Positions 45,289 to 56,437 of a stretch of DNA of 64,000 nt are shown here, one piece after another. The translations under genes were made by a program, and so were the position numbers. The first letter of the stretch is position 1; every line of letters begins with the position of its first letter. Source of the DNA: Humulus lupulus (Eukaryota; Streptophyta; Magnoliopsida; Rosales; Cannabaceae); the NCBI RefSeq assembly GCF_963169125.1, contig NC_084793.1, positions 40,481,578-40,545,577 on the forward strand. Reading direction: 5' to 3'. The notes under the pieces are model-generated. The model had not been told where the DNA came from, searched no databases, and was given only the letters and a program-made list of their open reading frames with translations.

Positions 45289-46660
45289 TGGACCCGGCAT
45301 GGTACCCCGACTCTGGTGCAACCTCTCATTGCACTCCTTTTCAGTCGAACTTAGCTCAGAATGACACATATCAGGGACCTGACAAAGTACACATGGGCGA
45401 TGGTAATGGACTATAAATTCATAATGTTGGTAAGTCTCACTTTCTTACACCTTTTTCTTCAAAACCTCTCATCCTAAACTGTGTTCTTCATGTCCCCAAG
45501 ATACACAAAAATCTAATTAGTGTTTCCAAGTTTACTTCAGATAACAATGCATTCTTTGAGTTCTATCCTAACCACTGTTTTGTCAAAGACCAGGTTTCCA
45601 AGAAAACGTTAATGCATGGGTATCTTGATCAGGGTCTTTATGTCATTCCATCTTCTACCATGAAGTTTCAGCACCAATCTCAACCTTCCTCTTCTCAGTC
45701 AGATTTTGTTCATGTTGCTCATTTGACCACTAATTATTTACCTTCCAATTCTATTTTTTCTTTGTGGCATAGCAGATTGGGACACCCAACTACTCGTATT
45801 GTCAAATCCATCTTGTCCAAGTGTAATCTAAAATCAATCAATAAAAATGACTATGATTTTTGTTCAGCTTATTGTAAAGGAAAAATACATCAACTTCCCT
45901 TTCCAAGGTCATCTACTGAATTTACAAAACCACTTCAATTTAGTTATACAGATTTATGGGGTCCATCACCTCATCTTCCTCAAATGGTTATAGAGACTAA
46001 ATTCATTTCATTGATGCCTATACTAGATATACATGGGTGTTCTTATTGCGTGCTAAATCTGAAGCTCTTCAAACATTTATTCACTTTAGAAAACAAGTTG
46101 AAAATGAATTTGATTGTTCTATCAAATATGTTCAATCTGATTGGGGTAGGGAGTTTCAACCTTTTGTTTCATATTTTCTTGCCAATGGCATTCAACACAG
46201 ACTACCTTGTCCTTACACTCACTACAAAATGGTGTTGCTGAGAGGAAACATAGACATATCATTGAAATTGCTCTCACATTACTTGCTCATGCATCTATGC
46301 CACTTACTTTCTAGGATGAAGTTGTTAGAGCTTCAGTTTCTCTTATCAATAGACTTCCATCATATGTGCTTCACAAGATATCACCTTATGAAAAACTATT
46401 TCATAAAGTCCCTGATTATACCCTATTACGTGTCTTTGGATGCACTTGTTATCCAAACATCAGACCCTATAATAAAAATAAATTCCAACTACGGTCTGAA
46501 GAGTGCACTTTCATTGGTCATAGTCTTAAACATAAGGGTTATAAGTGCTTGGCTAAAAGTGGTAAAATTTACATCTCACGTGATGTCCTTTTTCATGAAC
46601 ATACTTTTCCTTTTTCCCAAATTACTAACACCAATTCTGGTCTTCATACAGCTAGTCCCT
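45289..46660 (+). pseudogene. int: Copia protease and integrase (second element)
   Basis: After a TGA at 45286 the frame gives the protease start DPAWYPDSGATSHC, catalytic Asp kept. Integrase follows: LWHSRLGHPTTRIVKSIL, C..C, YTDLWGPSP, then in another frame RYTWVFLLRAKSEA, QSDWGREF, and in a third AERKHRHI with its Glu kept. The C-terminal piece LRVFGCTCYPNIRPYNKNKF..GHSLKHKGYKC is at 46366-46600. Stops are seen at 45415, 46313 and elsewhere. Confidence 0.8.
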
Positions 46661-46911
46661 CAATGCTTACCTACCCTTTAGCTTTAATTCCCACTTTGTC
46701 TTCTTCTATAAAGTCAAATGATTATGTAACCACCCATGTCATTCCACACCAATCCAACACGCCTACACAGCCTTTTACTCAACCTGTCACCTCCTTTTCC
46801 ACTCCTTCTACCTCTCATCACGTGCCTACTCCTACTACCATACATCCACCCACATTACCACCTTTTACTACTCCTTTGTTGTCACCTACTGTTTCTACTT
46901 TTTAGGTACCA

Positions 46912-47563
46912 GTGCCAGCTAGCAATGCACCTCCAGTCAATCACCATCCAATGACCACGAGAGCAAAATCTGGTGTTTATAAACCAAGAGTTCTTGTAGC
47001 AACAAAAGAACCACTGACTGTGAAAGCTGCCTTACAAGATTCGACATGGAAAGAAGCTATGCTCCATGAAATCAAAGCATTACAAAATAATAACACTTGT
47101 ACCTTAATGCCTCTACCTTCTGGTTGTAAAGCTATGGTTCAAAGTGGGTGTTCAAAGTCAAGGAAAATAAGGATGGATCAGTGGCACAGCATAAAGCCAG
47201 GCTTGTTGCCAAAGGCTTTCTTCAGAGGTATGGTTTTGACTTCACAAATACTTACAGCCCAGTGGTCAAACCCACAACTATCCGTGTTATTCTCACCATT
47301 GCTTTGTCAAAGGGTTGGTTTATTAGACAGCTGGATGTAAATAATGCTATCCTAAATGGGGACTTACAAGAAATGTCTATATGATTCAACCCCCTGGTTT
47401 TGAAGACTTAAAGTCATCTCAGTTAGTGTGCAAGCTGAACAAGGCGATCTATGGCCTCAAGCAAGCACTGAGGGCCTGGTTCCACAAGCTTCGAAGTGCT
47501 TTGATTTCATCTGGATTCACTTTCAGTAGAGCTGATCAGTCATTGCTAATTAAGAAGGGTGGT
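46912..47563 (+). pseudogene. pol: Copia reverse transcriptase, N-terminal part (second element)
   Basis: Reads MTTRAKSGVYKPRV, TWKEAMLHEIKAL, then after a frame change [37 protein letters not shown], and PPGFEDLKSSQLVCKLNKAIYGLKQALRAW. It stops just before the catalytic YVDD would appear, because the gypsy LTR starts at 47564. Confidence 0.85.
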
Positions 47564-47913
47564 TGTTGACTGTGTTTTTAGCCAACGACGTGAGAACATC
47601 AGATACGACAAATCTTCAAGAGAAATAAAAATGACACAGACGGTTTAAACGGGAAAAGTAAATAACACACAAGATTTTATAGTGGTTCAGCCCCGTTCAG
47701 TCGATAATAGCCTAATCTACTTAGAGTTGTGATTTATAGATCTGTACTCAAGATCAGATGGACTGAGCCAACTGAGTTTCTTCAGTACAGATTGCAAAAA
47801 TACAAGAATCCTTTCAAATACCAGCACTTTCTCTCTCTAGAATAGTCAGACCCAAATTTTCTCTCTCTAGAAAGAACAAGCAGAAGAAGCCCCTCTCTCA
47901 TCCCATAATCCCT

Positions 47914-47923
47914 CTATTTATAG
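47914..47923 (-). promoter_or_regulatory. TATA box of the long gypsy LTR
   Basis: CTATAAATAG on the minus strand, followed by a CT-box leader with two TCTCTAGAA/TTCTAGAGA units. The right-hand copy (58510-58560) keeps the leader but has lost the TATA. Confidence 0.6.
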
Positions 47924-48343
47924 GCTTAGGGTCATACATACGGTATCCCCTAGAACCGGGATATTTTATTATATTTATTACATTTAAATTACAAAGAAAC
48001 ATTCAAAATTCAAAATGTAACAAACCCCCCATTTGTGGGAAGAATGAGAGATTCCCGCATATCTTGTTGAAGTTGTTTATGGGAATCTTGACTTAGTCCT
48101 CCTCTTGCTAGTTGATCCACCTCCTACTGACCACTCATGCAAGTGCTGGTCGGACATGTGCATGGTGCTAGGACATACACTTGTTGTTCGGACGTGCATG
48201 GTGGTAGGACATGCACTTCTCTCCTCATCCTTGGGGCCTCCTAGGTCCACTCTCTTGAGTTCTCCTCGGACCAAGGTCTCTTGGGCTCTCCTCCTCGGAC
48301 CTCATCCTTGGGGTCTCCTAGGACCACTCTCTTGAGTTCTCCT

Positions 48344-48492
48344 CGGATGCACTCTCCTTAGCTCTCCTAGGATGCACTCTCCTTAGCTCTCCTAGAATGC
48401 ATTCTCCTTAGCCTCCTAGGATGCACTCTCCTTAGCTCTCCTAGGATGTCTTCTCCTTAGCCTCCTAGGATGCACTCTCCTTAGCTTTCCTC
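48344..48492. repeat. 25-bp minisatellite, about six copies
   Basis: ATGCACTCTCCTTAGCTCTCCTAGG-type units follow each other with small changes in the U3 of the LTR. Confidence 0.8.
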
Positions 48493-48949
48493 GGACCAAG
48501 GTGCACTTGGCTAGGTTATGACATCTTTCAAGCAGTCCAAATTCTTCGTCAGTCTACCGGGTCACTCTATCATAACTCTGAGGAGTCAATGTATTTATTG
48601 ACTATATAATGTGTCTTTTACGGACCATGCACTGCCACTTGTCCCCATTATTGCCACGTCATTGATCTCCAATTTTTGGGTATAACATTTTCCCCCCAAG
48701 TTTATTATACGATTTTCCTCGTATGATAAACTTTTCTTCTTGCAAAATATTCTCGAGGTCATCCAAAAGCTCCTATCTGGTTGATAACTTTCACATAAAC
48801 TTCCACGACTGAACTTGTCTTGTGATTTCTTCAAACTCTATTTTCTTGATATAATGAAAACATAAGCTCCCTTTTGATTCTCCCTTTGTCTATTTTATCA
48901 TCGTATAGAGACAGGTTGTTGAGTATCCTCGTTTTTTTTTAGCATTGTG

Positions 48950-50260
48950 ATCCGATCGGACCATGGGCAATCACCCTTGCCTCTCCTCGGATTTGGTCCG
49001 AGCCAAAAATCTTGGAAGCTCACCTCGGACATGTCCGAGCCAAGCACTTGGAAGCTCACCTCAGATAGGTCCGAGCCAACGATCTTGGAAGCTCACCTCG
49101 GACATGTCCGAGCCAAACATCTTGGAAGCTCACCTCGGATAGGTCCGAGCCAAGCACTTGGAAACTCACCTCAGATAGGTCCGAGCCAAGCACTTGATTC
49201 CTCCAACTAAGGTCCGATCGGACCTTTTTTGGCCTCTCCTTGGCCAAAATCTAAGTCCATCCCTTGGCATGCATTGGACCTCTCCTCGGATAGGTCCGAG
49301 CCAACGATCTTGGAAGCTCACCTCGGACATGTCCGAGCCAAACATCTTAGAAGCTCACCTCGGATAGGTCCGAGCCAAGCACTTGGAAACTCACCTCGGA
49401 TAGGTCCGAGCCAAGCACTTGGTTCCTCCAACTAAGGTCCGATCGGACCTTTTGTGGCCTCTCCTTGGCCAAAATCTAAGTCCATACCTTGGCATGCATG
49501 GGACCTCTCCTCGGATAGGTCCGAGCCAACGATCTTGGAAGCTCACCTCGGACATGTCCGAGCCAAACATCTTGGAAGCTCACCTCGGATATGTCCGAGC
49601 CAAACATCTTGGAAGCTCACCTCGGATAAGTCCGAGCGCACCTTTTGTGGCCTCTCCTTGGCCAAAATCTAAGTCCATCTCTTGGCATGCTTAGGACCTC
49701 TCCTCGGACTTGGTCCGAGCCAACCATCTTGGAGGCTCACCTCGGACATGTCCGAGCCAAGCATCTAGGGGCTCCTCAAGCTAAGGTCCGATCGGACCTG
49801 CTGCTTCTGTCCCTCGAGCCAAAGTCCAAACCCATCCTTTAAGCTCCTTAGACTTGGGTGTGAACCAAACACTTGGGCTTCTCGGACATGGTCCGAGCCA
49901 AAGATTTGGCCCCTCAGACTAGGGTCCGATCGGAGCTTTTATGGCCTTTCCTCGAACCAAGATCCAAGCCAATGACTTGGCTTCTCCTCGGACTAGAGTC
50001 CGAGCCAACTATTTGAGGCCCCTCCTCGGACTAAGGTCCGAGCCAAGCATTTGGCTCCTCGAATCTGTTGTGTCCTCATCTCGGGCCAAGGTCTAAGCTC
50101 ATCTCATGTGGTCTCTCCTCGGACTGGGGTTCGAGCCACACCTGCATGAGGCTTCTCCTCGGATCATGGTCCGACCCAAGGACTTGGGCATCACCTCCGA
50201 CTAGGGTCCGAGCCAATGACTTGGGCATCACCTCAGACTAGGGTCCGAGCCAAGCACTTT
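48950..50260. repeat. Palindromic repeat array in the LTR U3 (left copy)
   Basis: About twenty units of 36-39 bases are built on CTCGGACATGTCCGAG (a perfect 16-base palindrome, e.g. 49024-49039) or the variant CTCGGATAGGTCCGAG, spaced by CCAAGCACTTGGAAGCTCAC. A second perfect palindrome, GGTCCGATCGGACC (49211-49224), opens a higher-order unit of about 225 bases that recurs at 49434 and, cut down, at about 49780. Towards 50260 the units become irregular. Confidence 0.9.
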
Positions 50261-50450
50261 TGGCCTAAGTATTCCCCTCGGGTGCATTTGCTTGGGCACT
50301 TTTAGGCACTTTTAGGAAAAACCATCAAAGCACCTTGTTCGAACCTCCCATAATTATTTTGAGAGATTGATTTCTCTCAATCAATCTTGGTGAAAACTTG
50401 ACTTCTCCTCTCAAAGACAACTTTTCACTATGTAGCATTCATTTTGCATG

Positions 50451-51242
50451 TGTTATACCCAGGTTTCGAGCCATAGTAAATATGACCTCGAAAGCTGAGT
50501 TCGCATTAAATGGTCTCGTGAGGGTTAGGGTATGCTCTAGGATGGTAAATCGAGCCTGCAAAGTATGATATATGATCTCGAATGTGGTGACCTCGAAATG
50601 ATCTCGATCTCGAAAGGTAGCCCCGAGAACACCCTCATCTTCAGGAACTTCGGAGCATGGGTCTTGAGCTCGATGTACTATCTCGAGAGCAATGTTAGCT
50701 CGGGAGATGTCAGTGGCTCGCACAATGACATGAAACCTGAGATGCTAAAGCCTTGGAGATACGCTATAACCACCTTGAATATCTACAAGTATTGTAAACA
50801 TGAGATGTAATCCTCATTTATTGATGTAAATCCCCAAGAATCGTGGGATATTATTTAGTTAGTTATGCGTTCCCTGGTCTTCAGGGACGTTTCCTTTTTT
50901 ATCTGATTAAAGGCATTTAAAGCCATTTATTTTATTCACAAAAGAGTAACTACCCAAAATATGTGGGATAGTATTCTGCATCCTTCTCTATAAATATAGA
51001 AGCCATGCACCATTGTAAAGGACCGAAATTCTGATCCTTGAGAGAAAACTCTGGAGAATTCATGCTAAAGAATTGTTCAGAGATAATCTTGAGGTTAATA
51101 ACAGAGACTCGTGGACTAGGCAGATTTAACTGCTGAACCACGTAAAAAACCGTGTGTTTGATTCGTTTGTTTCTTTTGGCCATTGTCTTTAATTGTTTAC
51201 GTGCTCTCTTCTTTTATCTGTTGACGAAAAACGGCGTCAACA
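50451..51242 (+). mobile_element. Solo LTR, 792 bp, inserted in the gypsy LTR
   Basis: Begins TGTTATACCC and ends GGCGTCAACA, with GCATG on both sides (50446-50450 and 51243-51247). A TATA box (TATAAATA, 50989-50996) gives plus orientation. The mirrored right arm (near 56960) lacks this insert, which confirms the borders. The hairpin TTGACG..CGTCAA at its end recalls many gypsy LTRs. Confidence 0.92.
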
Positions 51243-51247
51243 GCATG

Positions 51248-52250
51248 CATTTGTTTGATTCGCTCCAGGGAATTTGATCGGTGATACATGCTTAGCCTAC
51301 CAGGGAAGTTGTATCTGCTCTCCTGAGCAAGAAAACTTTGCACCTGATCAGCTAAACTTGTACCTGTTGGCATTTATACTTTACTTCTCCTTGTTAACTT
51401 AAAACATTCTAAGTCTCCTCTAGACTTAAAAAGTTATAAGTTTTTTTGTGAAGAGTAAAGTCACTCTGGTGTGTGCCTCATATTTTCGCATGAGTACTTA
51501 GTTTTCTAACTTAGAAATTCTAGAAATTTCATAAGTCCATGCTAAGTATACTTTCTCACACTCTTATTGCTCTAACAATTTATGAGCATGCTTATTATCA
51601 CACGAATATCTGCTCCTAACTTGAAATTTTTTAGAAATAAATTCCAAGTTACTCAAGCTTTGTAAAACAAGCTAACTTAATGGCCTTTTTGGACTTCGAA
51701 AATTTACAAGTCAGCCTAAAAACAGATATATTAACTCGTGCTCTTATTGCCTGTGTTAAATTATATACCAGTATACCCCATGTGTCCCCCAGGTGATTGA
51801 GGGTTGAAAGATCCTTAGTCACTTGCTACCTGACCGAATCTGTTCGAGCAGTTAATTACTCATGAAACACATAGAATATATGGAAAATATTCTAGCAGTT
51901 GAACACTGCTTGAACATATCGACCAGTTGAACACTGCCCGATTTTACCGACCAGTTGAACACTGCTCGGATAAGTAACACACATGCATATTTGTAGCAAG
52001 AATCGACCACGCTGCACGTAGTCTCTTTTATTACTCGTAAATTAAAAAGGACAAAACATGTCTAACAACGAGTCTTAAACAACCAAAAATTGTTCAAAAA
52101 TTAAATGACTGGTTAGCAAATAACCAGCTCATACACCAAACTTAAATAACAAGTCTAAAAACTCGAAATCAAGCTACCACTCTGAAAGCGGTATTTAAAA
52201 ATAATATCTCCTTCGATGCTCTATGTGCACGCCACTCCAGTGATTCCTGC
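51248..52250. other. Gypsy U3 remainder and 3' untranslated part
   Basis: 51248-51780 is the outer U3 of the LTR. 51781-52250 is the stretch between gag stop and LTR, with three imperfect copies of CAGTTGAACACTGC (51897-51965). Both are repeated as complement at 56030-56960. Confidence 0.7.
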
Positions 52251-52252
52251 TC

Positions 52253-53500
52253 CTAGCACTCCTCCTCAGCATACTTCTCCTTTGCTTGGTTGCTCTCCTC
52301 AGCCAAGTGTGGACCTCCACATATAGTGTCTAAGGTGAAGTCCACAGGTCCAGCCTGCAAGGGTGGAGATCCTTGTCGCTTGAGACCAGAGTTGCTGCTA
52401 CCTCCTTCTCCTTGGGGTGTCTCTGCTTGGCACTTCCTCAACTTGCCCGACCGGAGAAGAAATTCTATCTTGTCCTTGAGATGGTTGCATTCATTCATGT
52501 CGTGACCATAATCTTCATGGAAGCGACAAAACTTGTTCATGTCTCTCTTCCTCATCTCTCTCCTAATGGGTGGAGGCTTCTTGTAGGGAACCTCTTCTTG
52601 ACTAGCAAGATATATCTCTGCTCGGCTAGTTGAGAGAGTGGTGTAGTTGGTGAATTGAGGCTCATACTTGGTTGGTTTTTCACTTGAACTCAACTTTGCT
52701 TTTTTCTCCTCATGGTGGTCAGACCCATTATTTCCACGCTTCTTTCCACCATCACTAGGAGAGTCAGTTGATCTGCCTGGATTGTTTATGCCATTCTCCC
52801 CTTTCTCTATTGCATCATCCAATTTCATATATTTGTTCGCCCAGTCAAGAAATTGTTGAAGTGTTGAAATTGGATGGCGATGGATGCTGTCCCATAGAGG
52901 ACTTCGATAAATTATCCCAGCAGATATGGCAACCATCTTCCCCTCGTCTCCTACAACAGTTGCTCTATTGGCTTCTCTCATGATTTTCTATATATAGTTC
53001 TTTAGAGACTCATCTTTTCCTTGTTTGATATCTGCCAAGTCATTGGCATAAATTGGTGGAGTCCGGGCAGTGCTAAATTGTCTACAAAACTCCTTCCTGA
53101 ATGCCTCCCAAGAGGTAATGGAGTTTGACTTAAACTTCCAATACCACTCTTGGGCAGTGCCCGTCAAGGTGGTGGGGAAGACTCTACACCGATAGTCATC
53201 CCTCACTCCGAGCAGTTCCATCTGGTCCTCGAACTTCCCAATATGTCTGATGGGATCTCCCTTTTCTGTATAAATTGGCAGTACCGGTGCTTTGTACTTT
53301 GCTGGTGGTTGGGCTGCTCTTATTCGAGCACAAAATGGGTTGCCACTCCGGTGGTCTATCGCATCTATCTCGGAAGGTCATTTCGACAAACCTTGCACTG
53401 CAGCTGCTAGCATGTCAAGCTGGGCTTGCATGGCTGGTGCAACTGATGAGGTTCCAAGGTCTTGACCGCTTGGTCGGGCATTACCATCTGGTGCGCATTA
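52253..53500 (-). pseudogene. gag: Tat-type gag, left inverted copy, N-terminus missing
   Basis: The minus-strand frame gives FEDQMELLGVRDDYRCRVFPTTL, AQEWYWKFKSNSITSWEAFRKEF, LKNYI, a TAG stop, then MREANRATV.. and a Lys/Asp-rich part. A zinc-finger-like CRFHEDYGHDMNEC and a stop at 52253 end it. It is the gag domain that forms the particle. N-terminal sequence is lost at about 53500, where the U5 of the right element starts. No pol follows gag; the next thing is untranslated sequence and LTR. Confidence 0.8.
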
Positions 53501-53509
53501 CCATTTGAG

Positions 53510-53757
53510 AGGATTCTTGTATTTTTGCAATCTGTACTGGAGAAACTCTTTTGGCTCAGTCCATCTGATCTTGAGTACAAATCTATAATCACAACTCTAA
53601 GTGGATTAGGCTATTACCGACTGATCGAGGCTGAACCACTATAAAATCTCTTGTGTTATTTACTTTTCTGTTCAAAAACCATCTGTGTCATTTTATTTCT
53701 CTTGAAGGTTTGTCATTTTTGACGTTCTCACGTCGTTGGCTAAAAACATAGTCAACA
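53510..53757 (+). repeat. LTR end (R-U5) before the right gag copy
   Basis: Only the last 250 bases of the LTR remain, ending ..ATAGTCAACA. It is the complement of 47564-47815 with few changes. Joined on its left to the truncated inverted gag. Confidence 0.85.
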
Positions 53758-53778
53758 TTTTGGTGCTTTCATTGAGAG
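53758..53778 (+). promoter_or_regulatory. Primer-binding site of the gag-only element
   Basis: TTTTGGTGCTTTCATTGAGAG directly follows the LTR end and recurs at 58838-58858, as expected for a primer site; the tRNA it matches was not determined. Confidence 0.6.
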
Positions 53779-53812
53779 CCTGAAGAGAATTACAGACGGT
53801 CCCTGAAGCAAT

Positions 53813-56021
53813 ATGGCGCCTAAGAACACTAATGCGGCCTCCAAGAGGGAAAGCACCTCTAAGGAGCATGCTAGATTAGAGGGTCCCAGCGTTCAAGATC
53901 GTGAGACTGAGCCTAGAGTTGTGCTCGAGGATGTAGCTCCAGAAGTTGAAGAGCTCGAGGAGACCATGAGCGCATTCCAGGAGGAGCTAGCTCAGTTCAA
54001 TGCTAGGCAGGAGGCCTTTGCTGAGGAAATGGCCAGGCGGAAATGGGAGATGGACGCTAGGAGCGAGGAGATCCGTCGACAGCAGGAGGAGGCCGACAGG
54101 CGACATCACGAAGCTGCACTCGCTCTGGAGACAGCTATGCAACTGACCAGAGCCAATGTTCAGACTGCACCTGGGGTGACACCCACCCCAGAGGCAAGGA
54201 CCACAGAAGTTGGTCGTAAGAAAATTGATAGACCAGGCAGGGGTGGTGATAACCCACCTGGTCATGAAGAGGAGGGAGTCCGATCACGCACTGCCTCAAC
54301 CTAGAGGGGAAACTCTAAGACCCCCTCAAGGAGCCACCGATCAGAGACTTCCAGGTCAGGGAGTCATAGGTCAGGCAGTAAGAAAACACCTTCTGAGCAA
54401 GAGCACAATAAAGCTCCTCGTGGCAAAGAGACTTCCCACTTCAAAGATGGACATGGGCGTGATGAAGCTGACAGTCACCACACCAACCAGTCGAAGGAGA
54501 AGAATAATAACCGATGAGGAGGAGAAGATCAACCAGCTCAAACAGGAAAGCCACCACAGCATCCTAACCAGCGTAATGGCAAGGAGCACGCTCCACCTAG
54601 CAGACCTTCCAAGAAGACTCGGAGTACGGTGTTCGACCGGTTGGGAAAGAACACTGCTCAGAAGGACCTAAGGGATGTCATTGATGATAGAAGGAGGACC
54701 GTTCTGGTCGAAGGGTAGGAGCCAATCCGTCCTACCGGTCGAGTAGAGATACTCGATGAAGGTGTGCTGGACAGGAGTGCCCGACCAGGCGGTCCCGAGA
54801 GTGCGTCCCCAGCAGTGGCCTCAGGCATCCAAGCCCAGCTTGATGCTTTGACTGCGGCAGTCCAAAGTTTTTCAAAACAACCAGTTATTGATCCGGTAGA
54901 CCACAGAAGTGGTAGCCCTTTCTGTGCTAGAATAAGAGCAGCCTAACCACCAAGGAAATACAAAGCACCAGTATTGCCAGTTTATACAGAAAAGGCAGAC
55001 CCGGTAAGACACGTTGGAAAGTTTGAAGATTAGATGGAGCTGCTTGGGGTGAGTGATGACTACCGCTGCAGAGTCTTCCCCACCACATTGTCAGACACTG
55101 CCCAAGAGTGGTACTGGAAGTTCAAACCAGACTCCATCACCTCTTGGGAGAGCTTTAGGAAGGAGTTCTGCAGGCAGTTCAGTACTGCCCGATCCCCTCC
55201 TATTTATGCCAACCACTTGGTGGATATTAGGCAAGGTAAAGATGAGTCTCTCAAGAACTACATTCAAAGGTTTATGAGAGAAGCTAACTGAGCTACCGCG
55301 GTTGGAGATGAAGGGAAAATGGTGGCAATCTCCTCCGGTATTATTTATCGAAGTCCTTTATGGGACATCATCCACCGCCATCCAATTTCAACTTTACAGC
55401 AGTTTTTGGACCGGGCAGATAAGTACATGAAGTTGGATGATGCTATCGAGAAAGGGGAGAATGGGTTGAACAATCCAAGTGGATCAGGTGATACTCCGAA
55501 GGATAGCGAAAAAGATCAAGGTGGAAGTAAGAAACGCGGGAATAATGGGTCTGACCACCATGAGGAGAAAAAAGCAAAGTTGAGTTCAAGTGAAAAACCA
55601 ACCAAGTATGAACCTCAATTCACTAACTACACCACTCTCTCAACCAGCCAAGCAGAGATATATCTTGCTAGTCAAGAAGAGGTTCCCTACAAGAAGCCTC
55701 CACCCATCAGGAGAGAGATGAGGAAGAGAGACATGAACAAGTTTTTTTCGCTTCCATGAAGATTATGGCCACGACACGAATGAATGCAACCACCTCAAGC
55801 ACGAGATAGAATTTCTTCTCCGGTCGGGCAAGTTGAGGAAGTACCGGGTGGAGACACCCCAAGGAGAAGGAGGTAGCAGCAACTCTAGTCTCAAGCGACA
55901 AAGATCTCCACCCTTGCAGCCTGGACCTGTGGACTTCACCTTAGACACTATATGTGGAGGTCTACACTTGGCTGAGGAGAGCAACTAAGTAAAGGAGAAG
56001 TATGCTGAGGCGGAGTGCTAG
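53813..56021 (+). pseudogene. gag: Tat-type gag, right copy, full length with nonsense codons
   Basis: Starts at ATG 53813 (MAPKNTNAASKRE). A Glu/Arg-rich coiled coil (residues about 30-110) and a basic Ser/Lys/His-rich spacer are followed by the gag domain from about residue 408 (MELLGVSDDYRCRVF..QEWYWKFKPDSITSWESFRKEF). A GSDHHEEKKAKLSS spacer and a CCHC-like end close it. The frame from 53813 to about 55745 is continuous except for six stop codons; a one-base gain in a T run near 55745 then shifts it. Stop at 56019-56021 corresponds to the left copy's stop. Like the left copy it is followed by untranslated sequence and LTR, with no pol. Confidence 0.85.
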
Positions 56022-56437
56022 GAGTAGGAATCACTAGAGTGGCGTGCACATAGAGCATCGAAGGAGATATTATTTTTAAATACCGCTTTTAGAGTGGTAG
56101 CTTGATTTCGAGTTTTTAGACTTGTTATTTAAGTTGGGTGTATGAGCTGGTTATTTGCTAACCAGTCATTTTATTTTTGAACAATTTTGGTTGTTTAAGA
56201 CTCGTTGTTAGACATGTTTTGTCCTTTTTAATTTATGAGTAATAAAAGAGACTACGCGCAGCGTGGTCGATTCTTGCTACAAATATGCATGTGTGTTAGC
56301 TATCCGAGCAGTGTTCAACTGGTCGGTAAAATTGGGCATTGTTCAACTGGTCGATATGTTCAAGCAATGTTCAACTGCTAGAATATTTTTCATATATTAT
56401 AAGGATCTTTCAACCCTCAATCACTTGGGGGGGCACA
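56022..56437 (+). other. 3' untranslated part and purine tract of the gag-only element
   Basis: Mirrors 51781-52250. Contains CAGTGTTCAACTGGTCGG repeats at 56310-56375 and the G-rich tract CTTGGGGGGG (56424-56433) that would prime plus-strand DNA just before the LTR. Confidence 0.65.

Larger units (their letters stand above)
43966..47563 (+). mobile_element. Second copia retrotransposon, 3' part missing
   Basis: A 5' LTR (43966-44198), primer site and gag-protease-integrase-reverse transcriptase fragments run on the plus strand. They end abruptly at 47563 inside the reverse transcriptase, where a gypsy LTR begins. The remaining half and the 3' LTR are not in the window; they may lie beyond its right edge. 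CTAAT (43961-43965) would be its left target duplication. All genes have stops or frame changes. Confidence 0.85.
47564..51780 (-). repeat. Long LTR of a Tat-type gypsy element, minus orientation
   Basis: On the minus strand the LTR appears to begin TGGGGTATACTGG (at 51780, after the purine tract CCTGGGGGACACA) and ends ..CACAGTCAACA at 47564. The last 250 bases match the LTR ends at 53510-53757 and 58590-58837. A TATA box is at 47914-47923. The U3 holds a 25-bp minisatellite and a long palindromic array, and is interrupted by a 792-bp solo LTR (50451-51242). It has cut into the copia element at 47563. The start position is inferred from the three related copies. Confidence 0.65.

Noticed and set aside
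48947..49842. Many overlapping Ser/Arg/Pro-rich open frames in the palindromic array on both strands
   Set aside because: They simply translate the repeat unit in several frames and have no start context or family resemblance.
48950..50260. Regularly spaced near-identical repeats that could suggest a CRISPR-like array
   Set aside because: The spacers are themselves repeated, unit lengths vary, there are no cas genes, and the array lies in a plant retrotransposon LTR.
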